The notes beneath the pieces are model-generated. The model saw nothing but the letters and a program-made list of their open reading frames with translations. It ran no database searches and was not told where the DNA came from. From the NCBI GenBank assembly GCA_948567375.1, contig OX419760.1:20026001-20090000 (forward strand): DNA of 64,000 bases, in the 5' to 3' direction. Of this stretch, positions 43,722-56,189 are shown piece after piece. Made by a program: the position numbers and the translations under genes. Each line of letters starts with the position of its first letter. The first letter of the stretch is position 1. This stretch comes from Lunularia cruciata (lineage: Eukaryota; Streptophyta; Marchantiopsida; Lunulariales; Lunulariaceae).

Positions 43722-46355
43722 GTAAGTTCATCCACCGTCGAAGTAGTTCTCTGTTCTGTTGATGTCTTGCTCTGAAGTTACTTTTGGGCTCAGTGCCTGC
43801 GCACTAATTTTGGTTAGTTTCTCATGCGGTAGCCATGAGTAATCAGTGTTGGAATTGAATTGATGCTGCAAATTCCTGTATTTTGTACACGGTACAGAAG
43901 GCACGGCTGCTTTGACAGTTGGTACATTTCCAAGCGTTCGAGCGCCAGCTCGAAGGTCGTCCAACCTTTCATGTACCTCTTCTAATCAGGTTGACTATAC
44001 AGGTGGAACATTCTTCTCAGAGAGTCATTTGCGATGCAGTGGAACTTCCTGTGTAACTGAAATGGTCAGTATGTGGCCTCCAATCTCCTAGTGTTACTCC
44101 TATTCTGTACCTTATCACCGTAAAGATTGGAGCTTCTGAAGTCATTAGCCTCCTTGCTATGTCAGAGAGTAAAATGTTCATCGGTTTGGGTCGAAAGTCA
44201 ATTGTTCTTTCGGTTCAACGTGGACGTACAGGAAGCAGAATCTTTCCTTCTCTGGATTGGTGTCATCAATATGCCTTCTTTATGAAGTCTTGTCGCTAAC
44301 AGCCAGAGCTGCAACTAATTGTCGTGTTATTATCATTAGCAAGACGGGCAGTGGACTCAACAAATTAGGAGTCGGCTGTATGTATTTTTATTGGTAATCT
44401 TGTCTGTAGATTCGTCCTTTTCTCGGCTTTCATTTTCTGTCTATGAGCCCAATCCATTTATTAAGGATATCACCCGAATCTCTCGCAACATTCTCGTGTT
44501 CACAAACAAGCGGGTCTTGCCGAGGAAATTTAGCCTCAATCGCCTTCTTTCTTATACATTTCAAGCCTCATCCAACTTCTGTTGCGTGATGCTCAAGCTT
44601 TACTCAGGTTTTAGTGGAATTAGCAGTTAAACGGTGTCGTTCGAGATATGCCGAGAATTAGAAACGGAATCTTCCTTACTTTTTTGGTTCTCCAAACTTC
44701 AAATTGGAGAATGTTTGAAATTGATTTTGTTGACGAGTGCTGTCAGATCACTGGGATCAAAGAACTGCCTATTACTTTCAATCTGCATATGCTACAATCC
44801 ATCTTCCCAGGAAGAAGAACATAGCTACAGAATCAAGTCCTTTGGATCCGAATTTAAAACATGCAGAGAAACTGTTAGATTGGTGTTAGAACATTCAAAA
44901 TACCGTAGTACGCTTGTATCCTTAAAATAAGGGTACGCGTTTGGCTCGTCTCTCCTCAGGTTCAAATGCAGATACTTAATGCTTGCTTCCCATTTTCTGT
45001 ATAGAAACGGAGTCAAAAGTCTAAGCTGCATTCAAATTTAGATCCTTGCCAGATAGACGAATCATTAGCGGAACTGGTGCAGTATGTTGCATTTTCACAC
45101 TCTTGTCCTTACCTGACTACTAGTTCCAGTAATCAGTTAAGGAGATTCAAAGCACGAGGACCTGAGTGTACCTATTACGGACTTATATTAAGCGCTTCAA
45201 GAACTGAGAGAAATATTTGTAACCAGAGATTATCTTGCTAAATTTCACTTTGATGATTACTTCGTATGAGTACAAAATTCCAAAAGTCCAGATGGTTGAT
45301 GCCCGACAGACACTATAGATGACGGGTTTGTAGAGTGTCCTTTGGATACACGCCTGTTATCTTTCACGAGATATCATCTCTGTGCAAAATGAGGAGGCAT
45401 TCATATGTTATTCCGAAGAGGTGTGATTTATAAAGACCCTGTCTTTCATTTGGAGCGAACTAGTGGGGTGGTATTTTTGATCGTGAGATTGCTTGATTGG
45501 TAGGTATATTTCCTGATTTTCTTAAATCTCGAGTTAATCCGGTTTTCTACCATGTTTCAAAGCAAGATAGTTTCTTCTTATAGAGCTGACCGTGTTTTTA
45601 GGTGACTCAGCCTACGCCGGAAATATTGCTGAATGAGAGGGTCAGGCTCTTCTTTACGTCTTGGCGGAAAGAAGAAGGCCGCAGCTTGGGTGAACTATAT
45701 ATGATGCCATCCCTGCCCAACTCCACAAAATATAGAGCTAGTGTGGACATAGTTGAATCTCCTCTGTGCGATCAAGTCAGCTAGTCTCCCGCGCCAGAGT
45801 TCATCCACCAGACCATCAAATAGCCCACTGAAATCTGCTAATCAGGAGATCTAGTTGTCCTGAGGTTATGATCACAACTTCATATATATCACACGCACAT
45901 GGTGATGCAAATTTGATGTCCTCGCTGATTATAAATGTAGGGTATCTCCATCCTTTTTGATCAGAATCCCTGTCTGTCGAACGGGTCATAAGTCTAGGAG
46001 TCAACAATAAGAACTGGTTTAAGTTCTGAATGTAGAATGGGAATATGATAGTTGTGTATTATATTATAACGGTTTGATCTGGAAAGATACCAAGAGGTGA
46101 ACACTTTTTGATGTCTGTCCATCAACATTTGATGCTCAAATGGATGAAAGATCGATGCACAAAAACCTTAACCTGAACCCAGATATTCATACCCTATTAC
46201 AGGCATTACAGGCGTTCTGCATAAGAAAATCATACATGTGAGCTAAACGCTTACAGTTTGTGTGCAATGATTCTTGATATATGAGTAACGGGTGCAGAAG
46301 CCGTTCACCGAGCGGCTGATATATTAAGAAGAACTTGGCTTCTCATTTTTTGCAG
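43722..46355 (+). other. Candidate intron (GT-AG)
   Basis: Bounded by GTAAGT and TTTTTTGCAG. It holds no transposon sequence I recognise and no convincing coding exon; a 60-codon open stretch at 45,602-45,784 preceded by TTTTTAG does not fit the phase. Confidence 0.3.
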
Positions 46356-46468
46356 ATGAATTTGTTTACAACGCAGCTGAGAGAAAACCAGGTTTCCACA
46401 CGAAGAGGCCTCCGTGGTACAGCCGAGTCGAGTTGGAGCTCCACCAACAAGCATATGAAGCATGGTAA
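46356..46468 (+). CDS. Candidate exon 2 of the same small protein
   Basis: It follows a strong acceptor (CTTCTCATTTTTTGCAG, ending 46,355) with a CTGAT branch-like site ~40 bp upstream. Joined in phase 1 to exon 1 (2,634-bp intron) it reads HEFVYNAAERKPGFHTKRPP and on to a TAA at 46,466, giving a 62-aa protein with a basic, aromatic, soluble tail. A competing frame of the same segment is open to 46,646, includes a proline run (RRAPPPPPNGTPGRQPYV) and ends with a CVNCRKLF segment. It would need a further exon or its own start. Either reading is tentative. Confidence 0.3.
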
Positions 46469-47963
46469 CATATCTCATGACGAAGAATTGGATATTCAGA
46501 CGACGCTGGCCCGGGTAGTGAGACGGGCACCTCCGCCACCCCCAAATGGTACCCCAGGTCGCCAACCTTATGTGGCTCCGCCGACACCCCCGACCACATT
46601 CTGTGTAAACTGCCGGAAGCTTTTTCAACATCCGGAGCCCAGATAAAAGCAACCCCAGTTTTTCATCCATATAGTAATATAGTTTATTTTCTCAGATCTT
46701 AGAGAAATCTATCTGTTGAATCATGGCTCGGTGCTCTCTTGCCAGCTTAGTGTATGTACATGTTCTGAGAGGCATCTAGGATAAATAATCAAAACCACGG
46801 CCGCACTTTGAAGTTTCCCTTTCGGTCTCTGCCAATCTACTCTGTTGCGATGTACAAGATTATTTGAAGTACTCTTCATGAACTGAGCACATATTTCTTC
46901 TTGGATACCATACAGAAGAAGGGGAGAATGATGACACACTCGCCCCAACGTTAGGCATTCTTATCGGCGTGTCCTATAGCAGCGGGCAAACTGTATTGAG
47001 ATCTCTCTTAGGTCGAAATATAGCCCTAATGTTACTCATTTTGTAAGATGTTTCCGGATCCTCCGTAATCACGCTGTTCGGCAATTTCGGCTCTCAAAAT
47101 TTTGAGGTGATGCGTTATTTATTTATTTTCATTTCAGTTTCCCACACTCCATGCACTGAGCTTCACGGTTCCCAAAACTTGAAGGTTCGATACATCTGAC
47201 CTACCATGAACTATAGACTTCTTAGAGATTCTCCACACGGAAACAGTAAGACTTGCATGAACTATACCGAATGGAATGATCTGTTGCACAAAACTTATTT
47301 ATGTATTCCTGCCATCGTCACATTTTGATCAATTTATAGGACCATATCAGACTGGATACTATTTCTGACAGTGGTTTTAACATATGCATCAAATGTTACA
47401 GCAGTTTATGAGATAAATTGCTCCCTGAGGTTCTGCTACTCGCAACCATGACCGATCTGTGACTGAATCGGTTTGCTAAGCTATTTCGAAGAATGGGCAA
47501 TCCCTACTTATGCTTTGTATGGATTCTGTGTATCTTCTGCATGTAGATCATAAGCAGTAGCTCTGCAATTTTGAGGGACTGGAAGAAGTAGTTCAAAACA
47601 TCCGTAAAGCCGCAATTGTTTAGCTAAAAGTCAACCCGGGCTACACTAACTATAAGCAAGACCCATGTATCTACTCATGGAACTCAAGGGTAGTACAGAA
47701 GGTCTGAAATAGGACCAAGATGCTCGCAGATGAAGAGCAGGAAGAACAGAATAAGTCCAACCGTAAGATCCTTTGCGTTCGAATTTTTCTGGTACGTGGA
47801 AGTTGCAAGTGGGTAAGTACTTGAAAAGTAGTTCAATGGAAGGTTAAACATATCCAGAGTTCGGGCCATAATATTTAAGTCCTAAATTCCTGTGCACCAT
47901 AACTTCGAGGGGTATCTTCCTGTGCATCTCCAATTGTATTACTCAATCCCGCCAGCCCGCCTG

Positions 47964-47971
47964 CCACGTGG
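47964..47971. promoter_or_regulatory. G-box / ABRE-like element
   Basis: GCCACGTG, a bZIP/bHLH-type plant element, in a locally GC-rich patch. A CTATAAATC TATA-like word lies on the minus strand at about 47,989-47,997. No adjacent gene was identified, so function is uncertain. Confidence 0.25.
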
Positions 47972-48167
47972 GACCTTCATCGACTTCTGATTTATAGGGA
48001 GGGACGCCATGAATTACATGCTATTTTAAGATCCTAGCTACAGGAGAGTAAATCTGCTCTACAATTCCAAAAATTTTTAAACACATTGACCACACTAGTT
48101 AGTTGCAGTTGTGAGATACAAAATACGAATTAGAGAAAACTTGACACAGCAAGATCGTACTGTATTC

Positions 48168-48316
48168 AGATGAGGATGGACACTGAAGTCAACATATGAG
48201 ATCTGAAGCATTTCAAGTGCAGCTTTCGTTAACTGGTCGATGAAACCACATTTAAATGTATGCTGCCCGTCTGCCGTCTTGGTACAGTATGTCAACGGAT
48301 TTAATACAGGATAAAC
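48168..48316 (+). repeat. Diverged direct repeat, right copy
   Basis: Partner of 43,121-43,420, about 5 kb away. Could be an old tandem duplication of a promoter or gene end, or ends of an unrecognised old element. Confidence 0.55.
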
Positions 48317-49702
48317 TCTTTCTAAAATTCTCTCTTCGATACCTCTTGCGTTCCCTGTTGTGGACATTCATGGGTGGGTTCAAATCTCGAAAATAAGGGG
48401 TTCACTACGGGAGAGGGTCAATTCCGTAAACAAAAATTTACGGGTACCAATAAAGCAAAGCTCCCGGAAATTGAGCTCTACTTTTCAATTGGTACTTGCA
48501 AAGCAAAGTGTAGACAAAATTTATTTGTGGATAGAGAAAACTTATTTGTGGATGAAGAAATTTTGTATGACAGTTTCAAATACAGTTAAAACCATGATTA
48601 GTGCGAGTTAAAATCAGAATAATATTAATGATGTGCATTGAATGAAGAGTTTCTCAGAATGCTTGTGGAGGTTAGGTGTTTGGAAGTATTCTCAACTACC
48701 TTGAAAAAATGCTCAAAATAGGGTAACAATACATCTCAAGGTCATTCCCATGACTATTCCATTTCTGAAGGCTGACTGAACAACTGTTATTCATAAAGAT
48801 ATAAGGGATCCACACCTTTTTGCAACAAACTGCCTCCTTCACACACCATGCCATCCAGTCTTGACTAGGTTTGGTTGCATTCTGCACCCGCTTCCTTGCT
48901 GTTTCCAGAAAGGAGGGTGTGTCCCTTAAAGCAAAGTTACTTCTCTAAGAGTCTTGCCACATGGAGAGACACCTTGATTAGCCTTTGTCACATTCAAGTG
49001 TGTTTACACCAATGTTGCCGGCTGACCAACTCACACAAAACCCACACCCAAAACTCAAGTACCCTCTCCCAACCTGGGGTCGAGTTGACCCCTGCAAGGA
49101 CCAGAACCGGAATGCTTCCAATTTTGACCCAGGTGTCACAAGGACTCCCTTGAACTCCCTATCAGAAAGGTTTTGCTACAATTACAAGCACCACAAATAT
49201 GAGACTATGGAGATAGAGTTACATCAACAAGAAAAGCAAGAACACCACAACTCTAACTACCAAACACTTTAATACTAATAGAGGTCTTTAAGATCAATCA
49301 AAGAATGCAATGACAACCAAGATCACATTACTCACTCTAAATGGATTTAAAAAATTGGCAGCTTTGGTCAAGCTATCTCTGCCCTGAGGAAGATGAATTG
49401 ACTCTCAAGACTGCCTAGAGCCACATGCTAGCTTTCAACTACCACTGATGTGTGGTCCTCTTGCCCTCCAACCACCAAACTAGTCAACAACCAGTTCACC
49501 CTCCTTGAATTGAATCTTGAGAATCAACCAAAATTCTTGCTCTCCTACCTTACTCTTTTGGACTTTATCAACAGGGTCAGATCATTTAATAGACTTTGGC
49601 TCAACTAGCTCCCTCTACTTTGATGCAATCACCACACTCCCTTCTATACTCATCATGAAATCTTTGCATTTGGTTTGAGGTTCAATTACGACATGTGGTT
49701 TT

Positions 49703-49780
49703 GGTTCTAGAACCTAAGGTATGCCATCTTTGTAGGTCCTGGGTCTAGAACCTAAGGTATGCTGTCTTTGCCGTGGACCT
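49703..49780 (+). repeat. Tandem duplication, 2 x ~39 bp
   Basis: Two units sharing TCTAGAACCTAAGGTATG and TCTTTG, 38 and 40 bp long. Confidence 0.8.
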
Positions 49781-49952
49781 GCAACGCTCCCTTGAACCAA
49801 ATCCAAACTCCTAATCTCTTGATAAACCAAGGAACTCTTTCCACATCCCATTGTGAGGGTCTTTGCCCAAAACTCAAAGCTTCAATAGAAAGGATTACTT
49901 GATTGACCCACATGGAAATTGTAACTTCAACAATTAAATAGAGTTGCTCTTA

Positions 49953-50049
49953 CAACCACAACTAGCTTAGTAGAATCTAATCAATCAAACAAGGTTCTCC
50001 TCAACCACAACTGCTTAGTAGAATCTAATCAATCAAACAAGGTTCTCCT
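49953..50049 (+). repeat. Tandem duplication, 49 + 48 bp
   Basis: Nearly identical adjacent units starting CAACCACAACT and ending AACAAGGTTCTCCT; they differ by one missing base, so the duplication is recent. Confidence 0.9.
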
Positions 50050-50548
50050 CAAAGAATACACTAATGACTCAATGTATCACTTTCAAAATCACCACAATGT
50101 AGAACACAAAGATAGAGGATTAATAAACCAATGAACAAATGATGAACAATGAACAACAAACTTCTACAACTCTGACATAGTCAAAGCAACACCTTATCCT
50201 TAATTGCCTCCTTATCTACTTTACTATTGTATTATACTGAAGAGGATTTGTCCCACATTTGAACTTGGAAAACCTGCAAATGACTTGTACCACATGTCCC
50301 ATAATGTAGGATCTCGTAATAGATCCTTCTCTTATATGTCTTGATATGTGTTGTTCTTATAGTTTATCTTCATCCTGCACCTTGATTCTATACAATCCTA
50401 TAGATGACATTTCCCACACTGAAACTTGGCATTTTTACCTGATGACACAACACTCTCCTAAGTCCTTGAACTCCAAGCAAGCCTCCCAATGCCATCTCTT
50501 CTTTTTGTCATTAATTGCATATGGAAAGAACTCACTATGCATACACAT

Positions 50549-51079
50549 TTGTAACTTTCAGAGGTTGGAACTTTGGACTCAAATCTTCAAATGAAGTGAT
50601 CATGGCGTCAATAAAAGCATCTTGTCAACAGCTATTGATTGAAATTATTTTTATAGGATTTTAAGCTTTGTGCTTGAAGTACTAAGCATTTGAATTTTGT
50701 GGCTCTATGAGGTTTAGAAGGTAACCATAAAAAACTCTAGAGGTCATTACTCGGTATCTATTCATTACTCGGTATCAAATTAGTTGATGTTTCATTCAAT
50801 TGAACGTGGTCTTCAAGAGCTTTTGATTGAGACCTCACTTCTAGAATTTAAAGCTCTATGGTGAAGATTGTGAGATTTCAAAATCTGTATGATTTAAAAA
50901 AAATCTATATTAGAAAGTGCATATTCAAAAGCTTATAACTTTTGATTTACATGTCCAAATGAGTAGATATTTGGTTGAGAAAAACAAGTATTTGTATAGC
51001 TATTGGTGGATATAGACTAATGTAGAGTCTCATTCAATACAATAGAATCCATGGGAATTTGAAATCTATATTCTATAAT
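50549..51079 (+). mobile_element. LINE copy P (A2 type), left part of 5' UTR
   Basis: Contains A-type monomers ending in a stretch (GGTGGATATAGA..AGAGTCTCA..CCATGGGAAT) found only in the A2-type 5' UTR of copy J. It is interrupted by LINE O and continues at 55,789. Confidence 0.7.
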
Positions 51080-52402
51080 ATAATCTATTTCCCTAAACTT
51101 TGGCATGTCATATCTCAGCATTCACTTGTCCAAACTTTGCAATTATAGTCTTGTTAGAAGCGCCTTGCAAAGAGCTTTCCATAAATACCAAGATTACACC
51201 ATTCTAGAGCTTTTAGCAGAGAGTTATGAGTAAGTGAATTTTATAATAGAGGATCTATATTTGAGAGCTCATTTCTTCATCATTTGGAGTCCAAATGGAG
51301 TGATTTTTGTGGCACTAGATGCTCCTTGAACATCTATTTTGATTGACATCAAGCATTCTTGAAGACAACATCTATGCAGAAAGTTACAAGGATTTGCATT
51401 CTGTCATCTTTGGCAGATTTTAGGTTTTGAATTGCAATTTAGAATGACTGTATCTCTTCCAACACTTTGGCAAATGGAATGATTGAGGTCTTGTTGGAAG
51501 CCCATGCTAAAAGCTTTCTTTCAAGGTAAAGCTTAGAGATGTACACAAAGAGTTCTGAAATTTTGCATTTTGAGGAAGCTTTGAGCAATCTATGTGATTG
51601 TGCAAGAATTTGGAGGGGTATTGCTCTTTGGTTACAAGTGAAAATCCAATGAAAGTTGCTGCAATAGAATTTGTGACTTACAATCTCTCTATCAAAGCCA
51701 AGCTTGCAACATATGGAGGTCTAAGCAAGGAGTGGTGTTAATTCTTATTCTGTCACATCTTGTGCATCTTGGTGTTTGGAGTACTAACTTTTCAAGGTCA
51801 TTTCTCTTCTCTCACAGATCTTATCCAAGTGATTCTTGTGTCATAAGAACCACATAGCCTTGAGCTTTCTATTGAAATCCATATTTGCAGAATTTGAATA
51901 TCCAAGGCGGATGATATGACCATTTGTTTCACTCTGACACTTCCAAGTATTTGGTGTTAAAATCTGTACATGTAAATGAGGATTGCTCTATAACTATAGG
52001 TCCAAATCAAGTGGTTTTTGTGGCAATAGAAAAAGTATTATGCAAAGCTTCTATTGAGGTCTGATTTGTTGCAATTGGAAGTCATACAAGGAAGTTGTAA
52101 TAGTTTGAAATCTCTAACTCCTTCACTGTGAATTGTAGATTCAAACTATTGTATCTTTGTAATCAATGATCCAAATGAAGTGATCTTTGTGTCATTGGAA
52201 AATCAGCTCACTCATACCTTTATATTGAAAACTTTTGGACAGAGTTAAGAGAACAGATTTGGAGCTCTAGGTACCTCAATTTTTGCAGCCTTTGGTAGCT
52301 TTGTGCACTACAAATTTAGAATATAGTATCTTTACATTCACATGTCCAAATGAGGTGATTCTTATCTCATTAGAGCCAGTTTCTCCAAGTTTTTAGTGAT
52401 TA
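51080..52402 (+). repeat. LINE O 5' UTR monomers (B type)
   Basis: No gene. Anchors near 51,290, 51,469, 51,645, 51,820, 52,000, 52,168 and 52,343, a period of 168-180 bp, collinear with the array of copy H. Confidence 0.75.
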
Positions 52403-53252
52403 ATGATTGGCATAATAGAGGAGTCCAAGATGGTGAAAGAAATTGCTGATATAGCTTTGAAGCAACAACAATTAGCTGAAATGCATAGGAAATCTAGTGA
52501 CTTCCACAAAGAGCTTAGAAGCTTCTTTGCACCTATGTCCCAATGCATGAGTACTCTCATGACTGATATGGAAGTTGTAAAGGTTGAGATCAGCACTGTA
52601 AAAGACTCATTGAATTTGGTCAACCAAGAGATTCAAGACCTAAAGAAGAGTACTATCTTGCTATTAACATCAACAAAGGGGATGGTTGATGCTACCAAGA
52701 AAGTTGCTTCTTTGGGAGCACAAGCCAATGACATAGCTACAGAAAGCGGAGGGCTCCAACAGATTTGTGGACACATTAGAAGTGGAGATGAGATCTTATG
52801 CTGAACTACTAAGGTGGCTCAAATCTCTTACTTGCAAAGGCATGAGGTTGAGAAGGGGAAACAATTGGTCAGAATGAAGAACTTGAGGATTTCAGGTTTG
52901 CCAGAGATTGAGAAAGAAGACACCCAAGGCCATAGTGTGTGAGTTTATTGCTGATTCTTTGAGAGTCCATGATCCTCAAATTGTGCAAGCATATAGATTG
53001 GGACAAAAAGGTGCATAACCAAGAAGCATTTTGGTGAGGTTTGGCTCAAAAACTAAAAGGAATTCAGTGATGGAAAACAAGGCTATACTCAAGGGGTGGT
53101 GCATCTAGTTGGACTTGAATCTCACATCTCTCCAATGGCAAGCAAAGAAAGGCAAATTAGCAAAAGTGAAGGAGGCTCAACAAGCAGGTTTTGTTGCATT
53201 CTTGAGAGATAATAGAGCTGTGATTACTCAAGAGAAATTGTAAGCTAATGCA
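52403..53252 (+). pseudogene. LINE O ORF1 (subfamily B), frameshifted
   Basis: Reads MIGIIEESKMVKEIADIALK; the ATG used by copy H has become ATA and an ATG four codons upstream (52,403) could serve. B-type coiled coil to ESGGLQQI, then a one-base insertion near 52,765 and further frameshifts through the RRM-like part. At the ORF1/ORF2 boundary the stop codon is CAA, but a TAA lies three codons earlier. Confidence 0.8.
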
Positions 53253-55660
53253 CAACAATTCCAGACCCTTAGAGTGTTGTTTTGGAATGTTCACGGCCTC
53301 ACACATACCAAGTTCTCCAATGCTAAGCCTTTGTGGGATGATGCTGATTTGATCAATCTTGTGGAGGCATGGAAACATGAAGGAAATACCATCATTCAAG
53401 ACATTGAAGGTTTCACTCTTGCCAGTTCAACCTAGAACAAGCAGAGGCAACAAAAAGGAAAGAGCTTTGGAGGTATTGCTTCTTATGTCCGTTTTGGCTT
53501 TGAGAAATCAGGCTGTTTGATAGGCCAAGACTCAAGTAGACAATACCAATGGTTGAAGATTGGAGGAGTTGTTACACTTGCTTCCTTTCTATTTGTTACT
53601 TTGCTCCATTGACATCACCAATCTATTCAAGTGGAGCTCTCAACACCATGTAACCTTTCCACTCCTTGACAAAGGATGTATTGGAGTTTCAAAATAAAGG
53701 TGCAATACTCATTCTTGGTGATTTCAATGCTAGGATCCAAGCCTCTTAGATCCTTGAGTTGAGTGACCTTGAGAATGACCTTATTTATACCTTGATAGAC
53801 CATTCTAGTGCTTGGTCCCGCTCTTTCAAAGATTCTATGTCCAACCCCATGTGTGAGCACTTTTTGAGCATTGGTACCAATTGTAGCTTGAAGATCTTGA
53901 ATGGCCTTTCTCAATTTCCAAAAACTTTCAAAAGTATATGCTTTGCTTTGGGTGGATCAAGCACCATAGATTATATGCTCACTTCAGCTAATGATATCCA
54001 CTTTGTTTCATATTTTGCTATTTTAGGTCCTCAACCTGAATCTGACCATTCATCTCTATCTTGTGCCATCCTTTTGGCTTGTCACAATCAAACCACATTA
54101 CCTATTGACCATGCCTTTAGAAGGAAATTTCATCTATATTTTCACAAGCAAGATCTGTACCAACAAGCTATCCATGAGAAATTGAGCTCTATGGAGTGGA
54201 GTTCTGATTTTCAACAACGTAGTGATCAGTTGGTTGAACTTCTTCAATCTACATCAATCCCTTGCAATAGGTGGTATGATGTTGATGGTAAAATGGTAAG
54301 GATCAAAGCTATGGATAGATCTATCGATCAGATTGTACAAAATCAAGTTTTGTACAATCTGATGAAGTGCAAGAAGAAATCATTTCTAAGACTCAAGGAG
54401 ATTGAGTTGAGCATTGAATTGAGGAGCAATCCCAAGGCTTTCTGGAAGAAGGTGACCATCAGATCCCCATCTCCATCATTGGACTTGAACAAACTTTGTG
54501 ATTATGTGAAGGATCTGTACGTTTTCCCTGATGCTCCAAGCATGACATCTTGCCTTGGATTTGCTCTCACCATCTTTGAAGCTGATGTCAAGTACCAATC
54601 AAAGAAGTTGGCCAATGGTAAGGCTGAAGACCTTGATGGACTATGTGTTGAAATTTTTAAGTGGAGCGATAGCCATCTGATTCCAATACTCACTTCTCAT
54701 TTGAATAAGGCGATCAAGTGAGGCTTTCCTGATAGATGGTGCTACAAGAAGGTAGTTCCTATTCACAAGGTAGTTTCTATTCTGGCCAGAGAGATGTTGT
54801 CACCAATTATTGTACCATACTATTTGGTAGAAACTTTGCCAAGTTTTATGGTCAAATTTTGGAATCTAGGTTGAGTACTTGGGCTGAAAAAACAAAATTT
54901 AAGCTAAGTGCCAAGCTGGTTTCACCTCAGGCTTTAGAACCTTGGACCACCTATTGGTACTCCATGTTTTGTCATGGAAATCTCAGGGTGTTGGGAGAGC
55001 TCTCTTTGTTGCATTTATTGATTTCAAGAAGGCCTTTGATAAGGTGCTTAGGAAATCTCTAAGTGAGAGAAACATTGAAAATGGTGTTTCAGCTGATCTG
55101 ATTCGCGCTATCTCTAGACTCTATGAGAAAGTGATTGTGAAACTTTCATCTTTGAGCTCTCAAGATGTCCTTAGCACAATGGGTGTGATTCAAGGTTGCT
55201 CTCTATCTCCAACTCTATTTGGAATCTTTATTGATGGTCTAGAGAGACTACTCATGGAAGTTGGAGCTACAAGTGTACAAGTTGGCTCTTTGATGTTACA
55301 TGCACTCCTTTTTGTAGATGATGTAGTGCGCTTGTAAATCCCATGTTGGTGTATTGTGAACAAGATTATCTCTTGACTAGGATTTCTACTTCACTAAGAC
55401 ATATTATTGCTCAACTAGTTCTCAGAGACTAGAAGTAGAACAAGGATGTTTGCAGCAGATAGAGCACTCCATGCAACTTTGAAAATTATGTACTATGAGC
55501 TGAGTTGTGGATGAGCACCATGTGTTTGTTGATTACCTTTGTTACATGCAGATCAAAGTTAGACATCAAATTACTAGTGGTGATTTCTCAACTCTCTGAC
55601 AGATTGAAGCTTTAGTGTTAGGGAAGTATATGATGGAGATTAGTTTACATTGGACCAATT
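53253..55660 (+). pseudogene. LINE O ORF2, broken and deleted
   Basis: Endonuclease start (LFWNVHGLTHTKFSN) and a 320-codon open stretch (53,759-54,721) covering SDLENDLIYTLIDHSS, SSTIDYMLTSANDIH and the SDHSSLSC motif up to LANGKAEDLDGLCVE. The reverse transcriptase then reads AFIDFKKAFDKV and GVIQGCSLSPTLFGIF with motif C changed to FVDDVVRL. The thumb is deleted; a decayed Cys/His end follows. Many frameshifts. Confidence 0.82.
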
Positions 55661-55788
55661 TGTTACAGATTGGTCCGATGCCCTAAGTTTTTGCCTAAGC
55701 TCAAATTTCATGTGTTTTGTATTGTGTTTTCAGCCTTTTGACTCTTTGAGTATTTTGGGCTTTATATTTCATTGTTCATTGTTCATAT

Positions 55789-56075
55789 AAAAGTCTTTTA
55801 GATTTTGAAAACCAAAATTTCAAGAACTTTCCACAAATTCATAGAGCTTGAGTGAAGGTATAGGATATATTCTCATAGTAGCACTTTGGAGATTCCAAAA
55901 TGGAAGCATCCAAGATGGTACAAGACATTGCTTATAAAGTATGAAAATAGCAACAACTTGTTGAAATGTACAATGGAAAGCTAAGGGTGTTTGTAGAGCT
56001 CTCTATGTTGCATTGATTGATGTCAAGAAGGTCTTTGATAAATTACTTAAGAAATCTCTTAGTGAGAGTGTCATG
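55789..56075 (+). mobile_element. LINE copy P, right part, internally deleted
   Basis: Resumes the A2-type 5' UTR, reaches ORF1 at ATG 55,903 (MEASKMVQDI) and after ~70 bp jumps to reverse-transcriptase motif A (YVALIDVKKVFDKLLKKSLSE, 56,000-56,065). The rest is missing. Confidence 0.7.
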
Positions 56076-56189
56076 CCATTTGTAGTGCCGTATCTAGATT
56101 GCTTGGACACTGGAGTTCTAGTGATAGAAGTTAGAGTTATTTCAGTAGTATCTCAAAGACTACTTTTTGATGGTCAGATTTCATGTTTG
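56076..56189. other. Short unassigned stretch
   Basis: About 110 bp between LINE P and the likely start of the next Ty3-like element; nothing recognised. Confidence 0.3.

Larger units (their letters stand above)
42324..50548. other. 8.2-kb unique host-like block
   Basis: This block has different word usage from the LINE-rich flanks and no clear transposon proteins. It contains a candidate two-exon gene (43,646-46,468), a diverged direct repeat pair (43,121 and 48,168), a G-box element (47,964), and two small tandem duplications near 49.7 and 50.0 kb. Apart from these I see no supportable gene; the many short open frames lack motifs and good starts. Confidence 0.5.
51080..55788 (+). mobile_element. 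LINE copy O, subfamily B, nested, internally deleted
   Basis: 5' UTR of B type (to 52,402), ORF1, ORF2, then a jump at 55,337/55,338 from motif C directly to the NPMLVYCEQDY segment (about 0.9-1 kb missing), the 3' UTR and a TTCATTG-type tail ending at 55,788. It lies inside LINE P. The left border is approximate. Confidence 0.85.

Noticed and set aside
45602-45784. 60-codon open stretch after a TTTTTAG acceptor-like site, considered as a middle exon
   Set aside because: Joined to the phase-1 exon at 43,646-43,721 it meets a stop after about a dozen codons, and the start codon is GTG. No domain recognised.
46305-46670. 121-codon minus-strand open frame opposite the candidate exon 2
   Set aside because: Unusual composition and no start or splice context; likely the shadow of the GC-rich exon.
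48374-48589. Open stretch reading VGSNLENKGFTTGEGQF... on the plus strand
   Set aside because: No ATG start in frame, no motif, and it contains a small local duplication (NLFVD twice).
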